A DNA stretch of 64,000 bases from Kribbella rubisoli (GTDB lineage Bacteria; Actinomycetota; Actinomycetes; Propionibacteriales; Kribbellaceae). The stretch is taken from the NCBI RefSeq assembly GCF_004217145.1, contig NZ_SHKR01000011.1:62001-126000 (forward strand), read 5' to 3'. Numbering within the stretch: the first letter of the stretch is position 1; the number at the start of each line of letters is the position of its first letter. The notes under the pieces were generated by a model. The model made no database searches and was not told the DNA's origin. It saw only the letters and a list, made by a program, of their open reading frames with translations. This document shows, one piece after another, positions 26,636 to 35,115 of the stretch. Both the position numbers and the translations under genes were made by a program.

Positions 26636-28234
26636 TCAGCCGATGTCGCGTCGGCGGAAGGTCGCGAAGCCGGCGACGGTCAGTGCGGCGGCGATCGCGG
26701 TCAGCCAGAGGACCGGGGTGACGGAGAAGTCGCCGCCGGGCAGCCGCGGGGTGTGGCCGTACGGGCTGAGGTTGATCATCCATTGCGGCAGGTTGAAGAT
26801 CTCGCCGAACTGGCCGATCAGCAGGAACACGCCGTACAGGACCCAGCCGCCGGTGACGAGCTTCGGCGCGAAGCCGAACAGTATGACGACCAGCGCGGTC
26901 ACCAGCCAGATCGCCGGCAGTTGTACGGCGGCCGCGCCGAGCATCCGCGGGACCTGGCGCCCCATGTTGCCGAGCGACGCCCCACTCGAGATCCCCGAGC
27001 CGAGGCCGGCGACCAGGATCAGCGCGCCGGTCCCCAGCAATGCCATCAGCACGTGGCTACCGAGCCAGCGCGCCCGGGTGACGCCGGTCGCCAGCAGCGG
27101 CTCGGCGCGTAGCGCAGTCTCCTCGGAGCGGAGCCGGAGCGCCGCCTGGATGCCGAACGCCGACGCGAGCAGACCCATCACGCCCATCTCTGTCGCCAGG
27201 AACGCGTCGGTGATGCCCTCCACACCGCCGAGCTTCTGCACCATCTCCTTGGCGCTGTCGCTGGTGACGAACCCGTCGACGTTGCTGGCGATATTGCCGA
27301 CCAGCAATCCGAGCAGCAGGAACGCGAATCCCCAGGCGTAGAACGAGCCTCGGTGCAGCCGCCAGGCCAGTGCGAGCGGCGAGCGCAGCGACGCGGCTGC
27401 CTGCGGCGGACCGGGACATGGTGGAACCAGTCCGGCACCGAGGTCGCGCCGCCGGATCAGTGCGGTCGCAGCAGCGATCAGCACGACCAGGAACACCAGC
27501 GGGATCAGCAGTACGACGATCCGGTCACCGGCGTACGCGCGGACCTGCTGCGACCATCCGATCGGCGACAGCCACGACACCCACTGGGTACTACCGTCGG
27601 CCGACGAGTCACCGATCGCCCGCAGTACGTATGCCACACCAAGGACGACCGCAGTCAGTCCGTTGGCGGCCCGAGCGCTCTCGGTGACCTGTGCGGTCAC
27701 AGCGCCCACACCGGCGAACGCCAGCCCGGCACCGGCCCACATCAGCCCGAACGCGAACGAGCCCTTCGTGTCCAGCCCGCTCCCCATCAAAGCGAGTGCA
27801 GTGACCAGACCGAGGACGATGACGGTCCCTGCGGACACGATCAGCGCTGCGGTCAAAGCGGCGTACCGCCCGAGGACTCCGGCGCTCAGCAACTCCAGTC
27901 GGCCGCTCTCCTCCTCCGTGCGGGTGTGCCGTACGACGAGGATGCCGGCGAGCAATCCGACCAGCAGAGCACCGAATGCGGTGAGCTTGAACAGCGAGAC
28001 CTCCCCGAGCGAGGACTCGTCGAAGATCCGCCCGTACAGCGACACCAGTGCCGGCGACGCGTTCGACGTACGCGCGGCCTCGACCAACGCGTTCTGGTCG
28101 GAGTACAGGTCGATCGACGCTTTGACCGACCCGGCCGCCGAGATCACGAAGACGACGATCCAGATCGGGATCAGCAGCCGGTCCCGGCGCAGCGCAAGCC
28201 GCACCAGCGTCCCGGTACCGACGAAGTCGTTCAT
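26636..28234 (-). CDS. ABC-2 type exporter permease
   Basis: The 532-residue membrane protein has about 12 hydrophobic segments in two halves, each starting with a cytosolic N-terminal stretch ([20 protein letters not shown] and [19 protein letters not shown]). This fits the large 'exporter of polyketide antibiotics' permeases of actinobacteria. The loop with [24 protein letters not shown] is typical of the group. Its ATG overlaps the ATPase stop as ATGA. It forms a two-component exporter with that ATPase; the exported compound is unknown. Confidence 0.88.
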   Translation of the reverse strand: MNDFVGTGTLVRLALRRDRLLIPIWIVVFVISAAGSVKASIDLYSDQNALVEAARTSNASPALVSLYGRIFDESSLGEVSLFKLTAFGALLVGLLAGILVVRHTRTEEESGRLELLSAGVLGRYAALTAALIVSAGTVIVLGLVTALALMGSGLDTKGSFAFGLMWAGAGLAFAGVGAVTAQVTESARAANGLTAVVLGVAYVLRAIGDSSADGSTQWVSWLSPIGWSQQVRAYAGDRIVVLLIPLVFLVVLIAAATALIRRRDLGAGLVPPCPGPPQAAASLRSPLALAWRLHRGSFYAWGFAFLLLGLLVGNIASNVDGFVTSDSAKEMVQKLGGVEGITDAFLATEMGVMGLLASAFGIQAALRLRSEETALRAEPLLATGVTRARWLGSHVLMALLGTGALILVAGLGSGISSGASLGNMGRQVPRMLGAAAVQLPAIWLVTALVVILFGFAPKLVTGGWVLYGVFLLIGQFGEIFNLPQWMINLSPYGHTPRLPGGDFSVTPVLWLTAIAAALTVAGFATFRRRDIG

Positions 28235-29145
28235 CGCACGGCCGCCTCAGCCTCAGCCGGTACGTCGTCCTCGTAGTGGCGCAGGAACAGCTCCTCCAGC
28301 GTCGGCGGCTGCGCGACCAGGCTCTTGATCCCGCTGGCGGACAACTGTCGCATCACCGCGTCGAGCTGTGCGGTGTCGACCTCGCACCGGACACGGTTGC
28401 CCTCGACATCCAGGCCGTGGATGCCGGGCAGTTGCGCGAGCCCGTTCGGCGATCCGGCCAGCTCGGCGTGGATCGACGTACGCGTGAGATGGCGGAGGTC
28501 GGACAGAGTGCCGGTCTCGACCACCTTGCCGCGGCGGATGATGCTGACCCGATCGCACAGGGCCTCGACCTCGGACAGGATGTGACTGGACAGCAGCACG
28601 GTGCGGTCCTCGCGCTTGTCCTCCTCGATGACCTGCCGGAACACCTCCTCCATCAGCGGGTCCAGGCCGGAGGTCGGCTCGTCCAGGATCAGCAGCTCGA
28701 CATTCGACGCGAGCGCCGCGACCAGCGCGACCTTCTGCCGGTTGCCCTTCGAGTACGTCCGGCCCTTCTTGGTCGGGTCGAGGTCGAACCGGCGCAGCAG
28801 GTCGTCGCGCTTCTTCTCGTCCAGCCCGCCGCGGAGCCGGCCGAGCAGGTCGATCACCTCACCGCCGGTCAGGTTCGGCCAGAGGTTGACGTCACCGGGG
28901 ACATAGGCGAGCCGCCGGTGCAGCGTGGCGGCATCGTGCCAGGGGTCGCCACCGAGCAGCGAGACATCGCCGGCGTCACCCCGCAACAGGCCGAGCAGGA
29001 CGCGGATGGTGGTGGACTTCCCGGCGCCGTTCGGGCCGAGGAATCCGTGCACCTCGCCGGTCGCGACCTCCAGATCGAGACCATCGAGCGCGTGCGTACT
29101 TCCGTACGACTTGTGTAGTCCAGAGACCACGATGGCTGATGTCAT
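28231..29145 (-). CDS. ABC exporter ATP-binding protein (DrrA-like)
   Basis: The 304-residue ATPase has Walker [22 protein letters not shown] (shown in part), the Q-loop region [19 protein letters not shown], signature [15 protein letters not shown], Walker [14 protein letters not shown] and the H-loop in [12 protein letters not shown]. The signature reads YSKGNRQK instead of LSGGQ, a form common in DrrA-like ATPases of this permease family. The C-terminal 80 residues form the extra domain seen in such exporters. It is divergent from a regulator 80 bp away. Confidence 0.92.
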   Translation of the reverse strand: MTSAIVVSGLHKSYGSTHALDGLDLEVATGEVHGFLGPNGAGKSTTIRVLLGLLRGDAGDVSLLGGDPWHDAATLHRRLAYVPGDVNLWPNLTGGEVIDLLGRLRGGLDEKKRDDLLRRFDLDPTKKGRTYSKGNRQKVALVAALASNVELLILDEPTSGLDPLMEEVFRQVIEEDKREDRTVLLSSHILSEVEALCDRVSIIRRGKVVETGTLSDLRHLTRTSIHAELAGSPNGLAQLPGIHGLDVEGNRVRCEVDTAQLDAVMRQLSASGIKSLVAQPPTLEELFLRHYEDDVPAEAEAAVR

Positions 29146-29170
29146 GATTCATAACGTACACTGCATTCAG

Positions 29171-29185
29171 AAGATTGTGAATCTT
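29171..29185. promoter_or_regulatory. Operator-like palindrome between exporter and regulator
   Basis: AAGATTGTGAATCTT is an inverted repeat (AAGATT/AATCTT around GTG) in the 80-bp AT-rich gap between the ABC ATPase and the divergent MarR-type regulator. It is the natural binding site for that regulator. Confidence 0.55.
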
Positions 29186-29225
29186 GCTAACAGCTTCCTG
29201 ACAGCGCAGAGGGGATGATGGGGCG

Positions 29226-29726
29226 GTGAGTGCAGATCGAGACGACGACGCCGTCAAGCGGTACACCGAGCAGTTCGGCAACCTGCTCGCCGAGACAGGC
29301 TGGCCGCGGATGGCGGCCCGCGTGTTCGCCGCGATCCTGTCCAGCGTGTCCGGCCGGATGACCGCCGCTGAGCTGTCCGACCAGCTGCAGGCCAGTCCCG
29401 CCGCGGTCTCCGGCGCGGTCAACTACCTGCTGCAGCTGCGCCTGGCCACCCGCGAGCGCGAGCCCGGGACCCGCCGCGATGTGTACGTCGTCCAGGACGA
29501 CGCCTGGTATCAGACGATGATGAGCGAGGACGCGTCGCTGCTGCGGTGGTCGGAGTCCCTGCGCAAGGTCCTCGACGCGTCCGGCGACGGCACCGACGCC
29601 CACCGACGCATCCGCATCTCCCTGGGCTTCATCGACTTCATCGGCGAAGAAGTCAAAGGCCTCACCGATCGCTGGGTGAAACGCAAAGCCGAGCTGGACG
29701 CAGAAATCGACGCCGAACTCGCCTGA
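29226..29726 (+). CDS. GbsR/MarR-type winged-helix regulator
   Basis: The 166-residue protein has an HTH at about 30-75: RMAARVFAAILSSVSGRMTAAELSDQLQASPAAVSGAVNYLLQL (shown broken), with SPAAVSGAVNYL as the recognition helix. The long C-terminal helical region (LGFIDFIGEEVKGLTDRWV) is like GbsR-family regulators often found beside ABC-2 exporters. The start is GTG 29226. It should repress the divergent exporter through the palindrome at 29171. The effector is probably the exported compound, which is unknown. Confidence 0.85.
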   Translation: MSADRDDDAVKRYTEQFGNLLAETGWPRMAARVFAAILSSVSGRMTAAELSDQLQASPAAVSGAVNYLLQLRLATREREPGTRRDVYVVQDDAWYQTMMSEDASLLRWSESLRKVLDASGDGTDAHRRIRISLGFIDFIGEEVKGLTDRWVKRKAELDAEIDAELA

Positions 29727-29837
29727 TTTCCGGAGCCCGCCAGTGAGCGAGGGACTCCCGCGGCCGAGGCTTCAGGTGGAGATCCGCGATCAGGACGGCC
29801 TTCACCGCGCACGCTGCATGAAAGCCGATGGTGACCT

Positions 29838-30572
29838 CTACTGCGGGTCGTAGACGGTGAAGATTGTGCAGTAGATGGGTGGAGACTCCAGGCCGGGGTA
29901 GTACAGGCGGCCGGCCTCGTCGGTGATTTTGAAGTACGCCGTTGACGCGCCGACCTGGGCCGGGGCTTGGAGGTGCATCGTGACGACGACGGTCTCCCCT
30001 GGTGCGGCATCGGGGACTCGCGAGCGGGAGGGCGAGCGTAGCCAGCCGGGAGTGCCCGCTGCGCCTTGGCGGGTCAGCCAGCGGTCGTGCCACGGGCGCT
30101 CGCCGCTGTTGCGGATCTCCCAGGTCTTTTCGAATGGCTGATCGCGGCTGACCCGCGTGCCGTCGGGGACCGTCTCCCCCGCCAGCTCGGCGCGGTCGTC
30201 GGGGTGGTGGTCGATCGGCACGGATCCACCGAGCAGCACGGGTTGGATGTGCCGGCGCATGTCGCGTTGGGAGACGTCGCGGCCGGCGCGTACGGCGGCG
30301 TCGAGCTCCATCAACTGGTTCACCAGGGACTGGCCGGCGCCGAACGAGGCGTCGTACCACTCGGTGAGCTCGCGGCTGGGTTTGGTGTGGCCGCGCTCGA
30401 CCCGAGACAGGTGCCCCTTGTCCCAGCCGGACTCCGCGGCGGCGCGGCTCAAGGGCATACCGACCGCTTCCCGGAGCTCGCGCATCCGGGATCCGATCAC
30501 AAAGCGAGCCTGTGCTGGCCTCACGGCGGACTCCCCGGTCCTGCTAACGGTCGTTGCCCACTGCGACAACAC
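29838..30572 (-). CDS. XRE-family regulator fused to an NBR1-like Ig (FW) domain
   Basis: The 244-residue protein joins an XRE HTH (about 24-80: MRELREAVGMPLSRAAAESG, then DKGHLSRVERGHTKPSREL) to a C-terminal beta-sandwich (about 130-240). That domain has the four-tryptophan pattern of the NBR1 central domain: EKTWEIRNSGERPW, DRWLTRQG, GWLRSPSRS, then ETVVVTMHLQAP and STAYFKITDEAGRLYYP. Such XRE-FW proteins are known in actinobacteria without an assigned role. The gene is divergent from a secreted SH3/CHAP-like protein 67 bp away; a weak dyad TGATT-ctctgta-AATCA (30583-30599) lies between. The target is inference. Confidence 0.82.
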   Translation of the reverse strand: MLSQWATTVSRTGESAVRPAQARFVIGSRMRELREAVGMPLSRAAAESGWDKGHLSRVERGHTKPSRELTEWYDASFGAGQSLVNQLMELDAAVRAGRDVSQRDMRRHIQPVLLGGSVPIDHHPDDRAELAGETVPDGTRVSRDQPFEKTWEIRNSGERPWHDRWLTRQGAAGTPGWLRSPSRSRVPDAAPGETVVVTMHLQAPAQVGASTAYFKITDEAGRLYYPGLESPPIYCTIFTVYDPQ

Positions 30573-30639
30573 GGTAACCCTTTGATTCTCTGTAAATCAG
30601 TGTCACTTCGCCAGTCGCCCAGCGAAAAGGACCAACATC

Positions 30640-31323
30640 ATGCGTACCGCCCTCATGCGCATCACCCTCACCACAGTGCTGGCCACCGCCGCCGCCCTCG
30701 GCACCGGCACCCTGACCGCCAGCGCCGCCACCGGAACAGTGGTCACCGACAGCGGCCAAGGCGTCGCCATCCGGTCCGGAAACGCGACCAGCTTCGGCTC
30801 GGTCGGCACCCAGCCCAACGGACCGGTCGAGATCGACTGTCAGATCTACGGCGAGCCCGTCACCGGTAAGTACGGCCGCAGCCTCGTCTGGGACCACATC
30901 CCCGGCAAGGGCTTCATCACCGACTCCTACGTCAACACCGGCAGCAGCGGCCTCATCGCTCCGCTCTGCACCAGCAACCCGCGCGCCGACGCCGCGATCG
31001 CCTGGTACGCCGCCCGCAGCGGCTCGACCGCCTACCAGGGGTACTGCGAGATGGCCGCCGAGAACTCGTACGGCAAGACCGCGATCTGGGCCTCCGCCAA
31101 GGCCGACTGGAACGACGCCGTGGCCCGCGGGGTCGCCCATCGCGGTGACCTGAACCCGCCGAAGGGCGCCCTGGTGTTCTGGGACCTGGCTGCGCCGTAC
31201 GGCCACGTCGGAGTCGCCAAGGGAGACGGCACCTTCTGGGCCACCAGCGTCAGCGGCGCGATCGGCACCCGCGCACTGCCCTACTTCAACAGCTACCTCG
31301 GTTGGGCCTGGCCCAACTTCTGA
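30640..31323 (+). CDS. Secreted SH3-domain protein with CHAP/NlpC-like hydrolase region
   Basis: The 227-residue protein has a Sec signal peptide (cleavage near ASA-ATG, about residue 30), a bacterial SH3-like domain (about 32-105, with GVAIRSGN and GRSLVWDHIPGKGFITDSYV) and a C-terminal region with QGYCEMAAENSYG (candidate catalytic Cys) and APYGHVGVAKGDG (candidate His). This layout fits CHAP- or NlpC/P60-like cell-wall amidohydrolases, though the match is only moderate. AAAAGGA precedes the ATG. It probably acts on peptidoglycan outside the cell. A strong hairpin follows. Confidence 0.75.
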   Translation: MRTALMRITLTTVLATAAALGTGTLTASAATGTVVTDSGQGVAIRSGNATSFGSVGTQPNGPVEIDCQIYGEPVTGKYGRSLVWDHIPGKGFITDSYVNTGSSGLIAPLCTSNPRADAAIAWYAARSGSTAYQGYCEMAAENSYGKTAIWASAKADWNDAVARGVAHRGDLNPPKGALVFWDLAAPYGHVGVAKGDGTFWATSVSGAIGTRALPYFNSYLGWAWPNF

Positions 31324-31327
31324 TCGC

Positions 31328-31371
31328 GAGCACCCGGACGCGCGTCCCGCCCCTCACGCGTCCGGGTGCTC
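31328..31371. terminator. Strong bidirectional terminator
   Basis: GAGCACCCGGACGCG (31328-31342) and CGCGTCCGGGTGCTC (31357-31371) are perfect 15-bp inverted arms with a 14-nt loop. The hairpin sits 5 nt after the SH3-protein stop and covers the last codons of the convergent hydrolase, so it can serve both transcripts. Confidence 0.8.
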
Positions 31372-32088
31372 GACCCTGTGTTCGATTCTGTCCAGCCAGT
31401 CCGACACCAGCGCGCGGTACGCCGCCAGCCCGGGCCCGGGCAGCAGGTGATCCTCCTGGTCCAGTACGGCGAACGTCGCGCGCGGATAGTCCTCGAGGAT
31501 CGCCCACGCGTCGGCGTACCCGGCGGTGGTGTCCTGGCGGCCGGTCACGATCAGAGTCGGACGCTCGAAGCGGGCCGCGGGATCTTCGCGCAAGGCGTAC
31601 GTCGTGACGTCTCGCTGGATGTGACCGAGGAACGCGAGGTCCGCGGCTGCCTCTGCGGCGTCGTAGTACTGATGCTGGCGTTGCCGATCCGGTGAGGCGA
31701 CGAGGTGTTCGTCGGTCGGCAGGGTGCGTCGGGTGCGATCGACGACGATGCCTGGGGCCCTCAGCAACAACCCGAGGACCCGCGTCGGATCACGGCGCAC
31801 GATGCCGCGGGCGTGCAGCCCGCCGGCCGACGTACCGGCCAACACGAACGGCTCGCCGCCGGACAGGTCGTCGACCAGCGCGGTGATTGCGTCGAGCATC
31901 CCGTCCTGGTCGGTGATCGACGGAACCGCCGGCGACTTCCCGGTGCCGGGGGGATCAACGTAGATCCGTCGCCAGCCCGCTCGGTCCGCGAAGACCGGCT
32001 CGTGGACGTCGCGACCTTCACCCGCATCGCCACCCCAGCTGGGCAGGAAGAAGATCGGACGGCCAGCTCCGAAAGACTCGTAGTACAC
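31354..32088 (-). CDS. Alpha/beta hydrolase
   Basis: The 244-residue protein has the alpha/beta-hydrolase pattern: oxyanion region FLPSWGGDAG, nucleophile elbow VLAGTSAGGLHARG (Ser in GTSAG), Asp in VTGRQDTT and His in LDQEDHLL. It belongs to the proline-iminopeptidase/esterase-like group, but the substrate is not evident. Its last six codons are part of the terminator hairpin shared with the upstream convergent gene. It stands alone between that gene and the LacI gene. Confidence 0.85.
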   Translation of the reverse strand: MYYESFGAGRPIFFLPSWGGDAGEGRDVHEPVFADRAGWRRIYVDPPGTGKSPAVPSITDQDGMLDAITALVDDLSGGEPFVLAGTSAGGLHARGIVRRDPTRVLGLLLRAPGIVVDRTRRTLPTDEHLVASPDRQRQHQYYDAAEAAADLAFLGHIQRDVTTYALREDPAARFERPTLIVTGRQDTTAGYADAWAILEDYPRATFAVLDQEDHLLPGPGLAAYRALVSDWLDRIEHRVEHPDA

Positions 32089-32117
32089 GTGCCGACCCTA
32101 GCCAGGGCGTCAGCGGC

Positions 32118-33179
32118 TCAACGAGCCTTTCTCTTGGCAGCAGAATCCGGTGGGCGTTCGCCGGACCCGCGCTCGATCAGCCCGCAGGGAAGCACGATCC
32201 GCTGCGGCGGACGTGTGTCGGCGCCGGACGCGCGATCGAGCAGCAACCGCGCCGCGCTACGACCGAGCTCGGCGATGTCGGAGGCAACGACCGTGACCGG
32301 CGTCGGCAGCATGTCGGCCAGCCGGAAGTCGTCGAACCCGACCACGGCCGGCTCGCTCTTGAGTTGGCTGCCGAGCTCGCCGAGCGCACGCAGTACACCC
32401 TCGGTGAGGAAGTTCGTCGAGGCGAAGATCGCGGTCGGCGGATCCGGCCGCAGCATCACCTCGCGGGTCGCCTTCTCGGCGGCCTCCGCGTTGCCCTCGG
32501 GCAGCTGGATGACCAGCGACTCGTCGACGTCGATCCCCGCGGCCCGGTGCGCCCGCCGGAACCCGCGCAGCCGGCGTCCGATCGTGTAGTACGACGGTGC
32601 GAGCAGGATCGCGATCCGCTCATGCCCTTGCGCCAGCAGGTGCTCGGTCGCGAGCCGCCCGCCGCCTTCGTTGTCGACCATCACGATGTCCGCGTCGATA
32701 CCGGTCGCCGGACGGTCGACGAACACCACAGGCACGCCGGCGCCTTCCAGGAACGCGTGATCGCCCTGGTCCGGCACGATCATCAGGCCCGCGACCTGCC
32801 TGCTGACGAGTTCCTGGATGGCCCGCTTCTCGCCCTCCGGGTCCTCGTCGACACTTCCCAGTACGACGGCGAACCCGGACTGCCCCGCGATCTCCAGCGA
32901 CGACTTCGCGATCGTCGCGTAGAACGGGTTGGTCAGGTCACCCAGCACCAGGGCCAGACTGGTCGACTTCTTCCCTGGCCGCAGCGCCCGCGCGACCTCG
33001 TTGCGCTGGAACCCCAGCTCGTCGATCGCGGCCCGGACCCGCTGCGCGGTCTCGTCCCGGACACCATGCCCGCCGTTCACCACGCGCGACACCGTGCCGA
33101 GCCCGACACCGGCCCGTCGGGCGACGTCGATCATCGTCGGCCGGGAGACCTCCGGCTTGGTTGGAAACGTTTCGGACAC
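32118..33179 (-). CDS. LacI family transcriptional regulator
   Basis: The 353-residue protein has the LacI HTH (TMIDVARRAGVGLGTVSRVVNGGHGV, residues about 15-40, given here in part) with hinge region, and a periplasmic-binding-like sensor domain: SLALVLGDLTNPFY, GLMIVPDQGDH, VPVVFVDRPA and AVVGFDDFRLAD. The GTG start (33177-33179) is preceded by GGAAG; an upstream in-frame ATG at 33215 is less likely. It is divergent from a CUT1 sugar importer and should repress it until a sugar binds. A palindrome lies inside its own first codons. Confidence 0.92.
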   Translation of the reverse strand: MSETFPTKPEVSRPTMIDVARRAGVGLGTVSRVVNGGHGVRDETAQRVRAAIDELGFQRNEVARALRPGKKSTSLALVLGDLTNPFYATIAKSSLEIAGQSGFAVVLGSVDEDPEGEKRAIQELVSRQVAGLMIVPDQGDHAFLEGAGVPVVFVDRPATGIDADIVMVDNEGGGRLATEHLLAQGHERIAILLAPSYYTIGRRLRGFRRAHRAAGIDVDESLVIQLPEGNAEAAEKATREVMLRPDPPTAIFASTNFLTEGVLRALGELGSQLKSEPAVVGFDDFRLADMLPTPVTVVASDIAELGRSAARLLLDRASGADTRPPQRIVLPCGLIERGSGERPPDSAAKRKAR

Positions 33180-33243
33180 GGGGTTGACTTCCTTTTCGCG
33201 ACACGGCATCGTCACCCAACAGTAAAACGTTGGAAACGTTACC
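33164..33243. promoter_or_regulatory. LacI-type operators between regulator and sugar importer
   Basis: GAAACGTTTC (33164-33173) is a perfect 10-bp palindrome within the LacI gene start. GGAAACGTTACC (33232-33243) is a second copy 15 nt before the permease start, with another AACGTT just upstream. Both have the central CG dyad and GGAAACGTT core typical of LacI/GalR operators. The spacing (about 69 bp centre to centre) would allow looping. Confidence 0.7.
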
Positions 33244-33257
33244 GTCCAGGAGGCCGG

Positions 33258-34214
33258 ATGAATCGTTCTTCTCTTGGGACACCGGGCCGGAGGCGATCCG
33301 CCCGCGCCGGCATGAGCCGCAACGCCGGCTCCGATGTGAAGGCGGCGTACCTGTTCATCGCACCGGCGATGATCGGGTTCTTCGTCTTCGTGGGGTACCC
33401 GCTGGTCCGGTCGTTCTACCTCGCGCTGACCAAGTACAACGGGCTGACCGATCCGATCTTCGTTGGCCTGGGCAACTTCCGCCGGATGTTCACGACCGAC
33501 CCGGCGTTCTGGCCGGCGCTGCGGGCAACCGGGTACCTGGTGGTCCTGTATGTCCCGCTGTCGCTGGTCATCGGGCTGGCGCTGGCGATGTTCTGCAACC
33601 AGCGGTTCGCCGGCGTGCGGGTGGTCCGGACGCTGGCGTACCTGCCGGTCGTGCTGCCCGCGGTCGCGACGATCACGCTGTGGAAGTTCATGCTCGACCC
33701 GCAGGTCGGCCTGCTGAACACGCTCCTCGACCGGATCGGGCTGCCGACCAGCCTGTGGTTGCAGAGCCCGAAGATGTCGATGCCCTCGGTCGTGCTGGTG
33801 ATGCTGTGGGGCGTCGGCGGGACGATGATCATCTTCCTGGCCGCGCTCCAGTCGGTGCCGACCGAGCTGTACGAAGCGGCCAAGGTCGACGGCGCCGGAC
33901 CGTGGTCGGTGTTCTTCCGGATCACGATGCCGATGATCAGCCCGATCATCCTGCTGCAGGTGATCCTGCAGACCACCGCCGCACTGCAGACGTTCAACCA
34001 GCCGAAGATCCTGACCGCCGGCGGACCGGGGTTCAGCACCAATGTGCTGATGCTGTCGATCTACAACAACGGCTTCCCCACCCTGGGCCGGATCCCGCAG
34101 CTCGGGTACGCATCCGCGCAGGTGTGGGTGCTGTTCATCATCATCATCGCCGTGATCGCCCTGACCGCGAAGTTCTCCTCACTCTGGACGTACAGTGACA
34201 GCACTTCAGACTGA
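33258..34214 (+). CDS. CUT1 sugar ABC transporter permease 1 (MalF-like)
   Basis: The 318-residue membrane protein has six predicted helices and the EAA loop ELYEAAKVDGAGPWSVFFRI (about 215-235) of binding-protein-dependent permeases. Short periplasmic loops and length fit the UgpA/LacF group. The ATG at 33258 has CAGGAGG upstream; the long open frame before it is antisense to the LacI gene. It overlaps the second permease gene by 20 nt. No ATPase is encoded here, so a shared MsiK-type ATPase elsewhere is expected. Confidence 0.93.
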   Translation: MNRSSLGTPGRRRSARAGMSRNAGSDVKAAYLFIAPAMIGFFVFVGYPLVRSFYLALTKYNGLTDPIFVGLGNFRRMFTTDPAFWPALRATGYLVVLYVPLSLVIGLALAMFCNQRFAGVRVVRTLAYLPVVLPAVATITLWKFMLDPQVGLLNTLLDRIGLPTSLWLQSPKMSMPSVVLVMLWGVGGTMIIFLAALQSVPTELYEAAKVDGAGPWSVFFRITMPMISPIILLQVILQTTAALQTFNQPKILTAGGPGFSTNVLMLSIYNNGFPTLGRIPQLGYASAQVWVLFIIIIAVIALTAKFSSLWTYSDSTSD

Positions 34215-35103
34215 AGCCTCCGTGACGGAGGCGACCGAGGCCGCGCCCCCGGCGAAGAAGAAACCCCGCGTGCTCGGTACGACGTCGTGGTACGTCGTCG
34301 CGCTGTTCATCTGCGCCGTGATGGTGGTGCCGCTGCTGTGGATGATCACGATCGGCCTGAAGAGCCGGACCGCCGTGTTCGACATCCCGCCGAAGCTGCT
34401 GCCGCACGAGTTCCACTGGAGCAACTTCATCAACGGACCGCAGGTGATCCACTTCCCGCGGCTGTTCCTGAACTCGATGATCATCACCTCGCTCAGCGTG
34501 CTCGGCGGCGTGATGACCGCGATGATGGCCGGCTACGCGCTGGCCCGGTTGCGGTTCCCCGGCCGCAAGCTGTGGTTCTACCTGTTCGTCGGCAGCATGT
34601 TGCTGCCGGGTGTGGTCGGGCTGATCCCGTTGTTCCAGCTGTACAAGAGCATCGGCTGGTACGACACCTGGCTGCCGCTGATCGTGCCGGCGTTCCTGGG
34701 CGGGAATCCGCTCTTCATCTTCCTGGCTCGCCAGTACTTTCTCGCGATCCCCTATTCCATCGATGAAGCGGCCAAGATCGACGGCGCCGGACACCTGCGG
34801 ATCTTCGTCAGCGTGATGCTGCCGTTGACTCGGCCGGCCTGGCTGACGATGGCGATCCTCGCGTTCCAGGCGTCGTGGAACGACTTCCTGAACCCGCTGG
34901 TCTACCTGTACTCGTCCGGCAAGTGGCCGTTGTCGGTGGGGATGGCGTCGTTCATCTCCCCGTTCGCCGGGAAGACGCCGGACTGGAGCTACTACATGGC
35001 CACCAACCTGCTGTACATGCTGCCGCCGCTGATCATCTTCTTCGCCGCGCAGCGCTACTTCATCCAGGGCCTCGGCGCTCTCGGCAGCACGAATCAGAAA
35101 TAG
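34195..35103 (+). CDS. CUT1 sugar ABC transporter permease 2 (MalG-like)
   Basis: The 302-residue membrane protein has six predicted helices and the EAA loop SIDEAAKIDGAGHLRIFVSV (about 180-200). N-terminal residues 1-30 are polar (EATEAAPPAKKKPR), then VVALFICAVMVVPLLWMI is the first helix. It pairs with the preceding permease to form the channel. The start is GTG 34195, inside the end of the first permease gene. Twelve nt separate it from the binding protein gene. Confidence 0.93.
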   Translation: MTALQTEASVTEATEAAPPAKKKPRVLGTTSWYVVALFICAVMVVPLLWMITIGLKSRTAVFDIPPKLLPHEFHWSNFINGPQVIHFPRLFLNSMIITSLSVLGGVMTAMMAGYALARLRFPGRKLWFYLFVGSMLLPGVVGLIPLFQLYKSIGWYDTWLPLIVPAFLGGNPLFIFLARQYFLAIPYSIDEAAKIDGAGHLRIFVSVMLPLTRPAWLTMAILAFQASWNDFLNPLVYLYSSGKWPLSVGMASFISPFAGKTPDWSYYMATNLLYMLPPLIIFFAAQRYFIQGLGALGSTNQK

Positions 35104-35115
35104 AAGGAGAACCTT

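Noticed and set aside
32364..33257. Upstream extension of the sugar permease frame
   Set aside because: Antisense to the LacI gene; the permease start at 33258 has CAGGAGG and the first helix follows directly.
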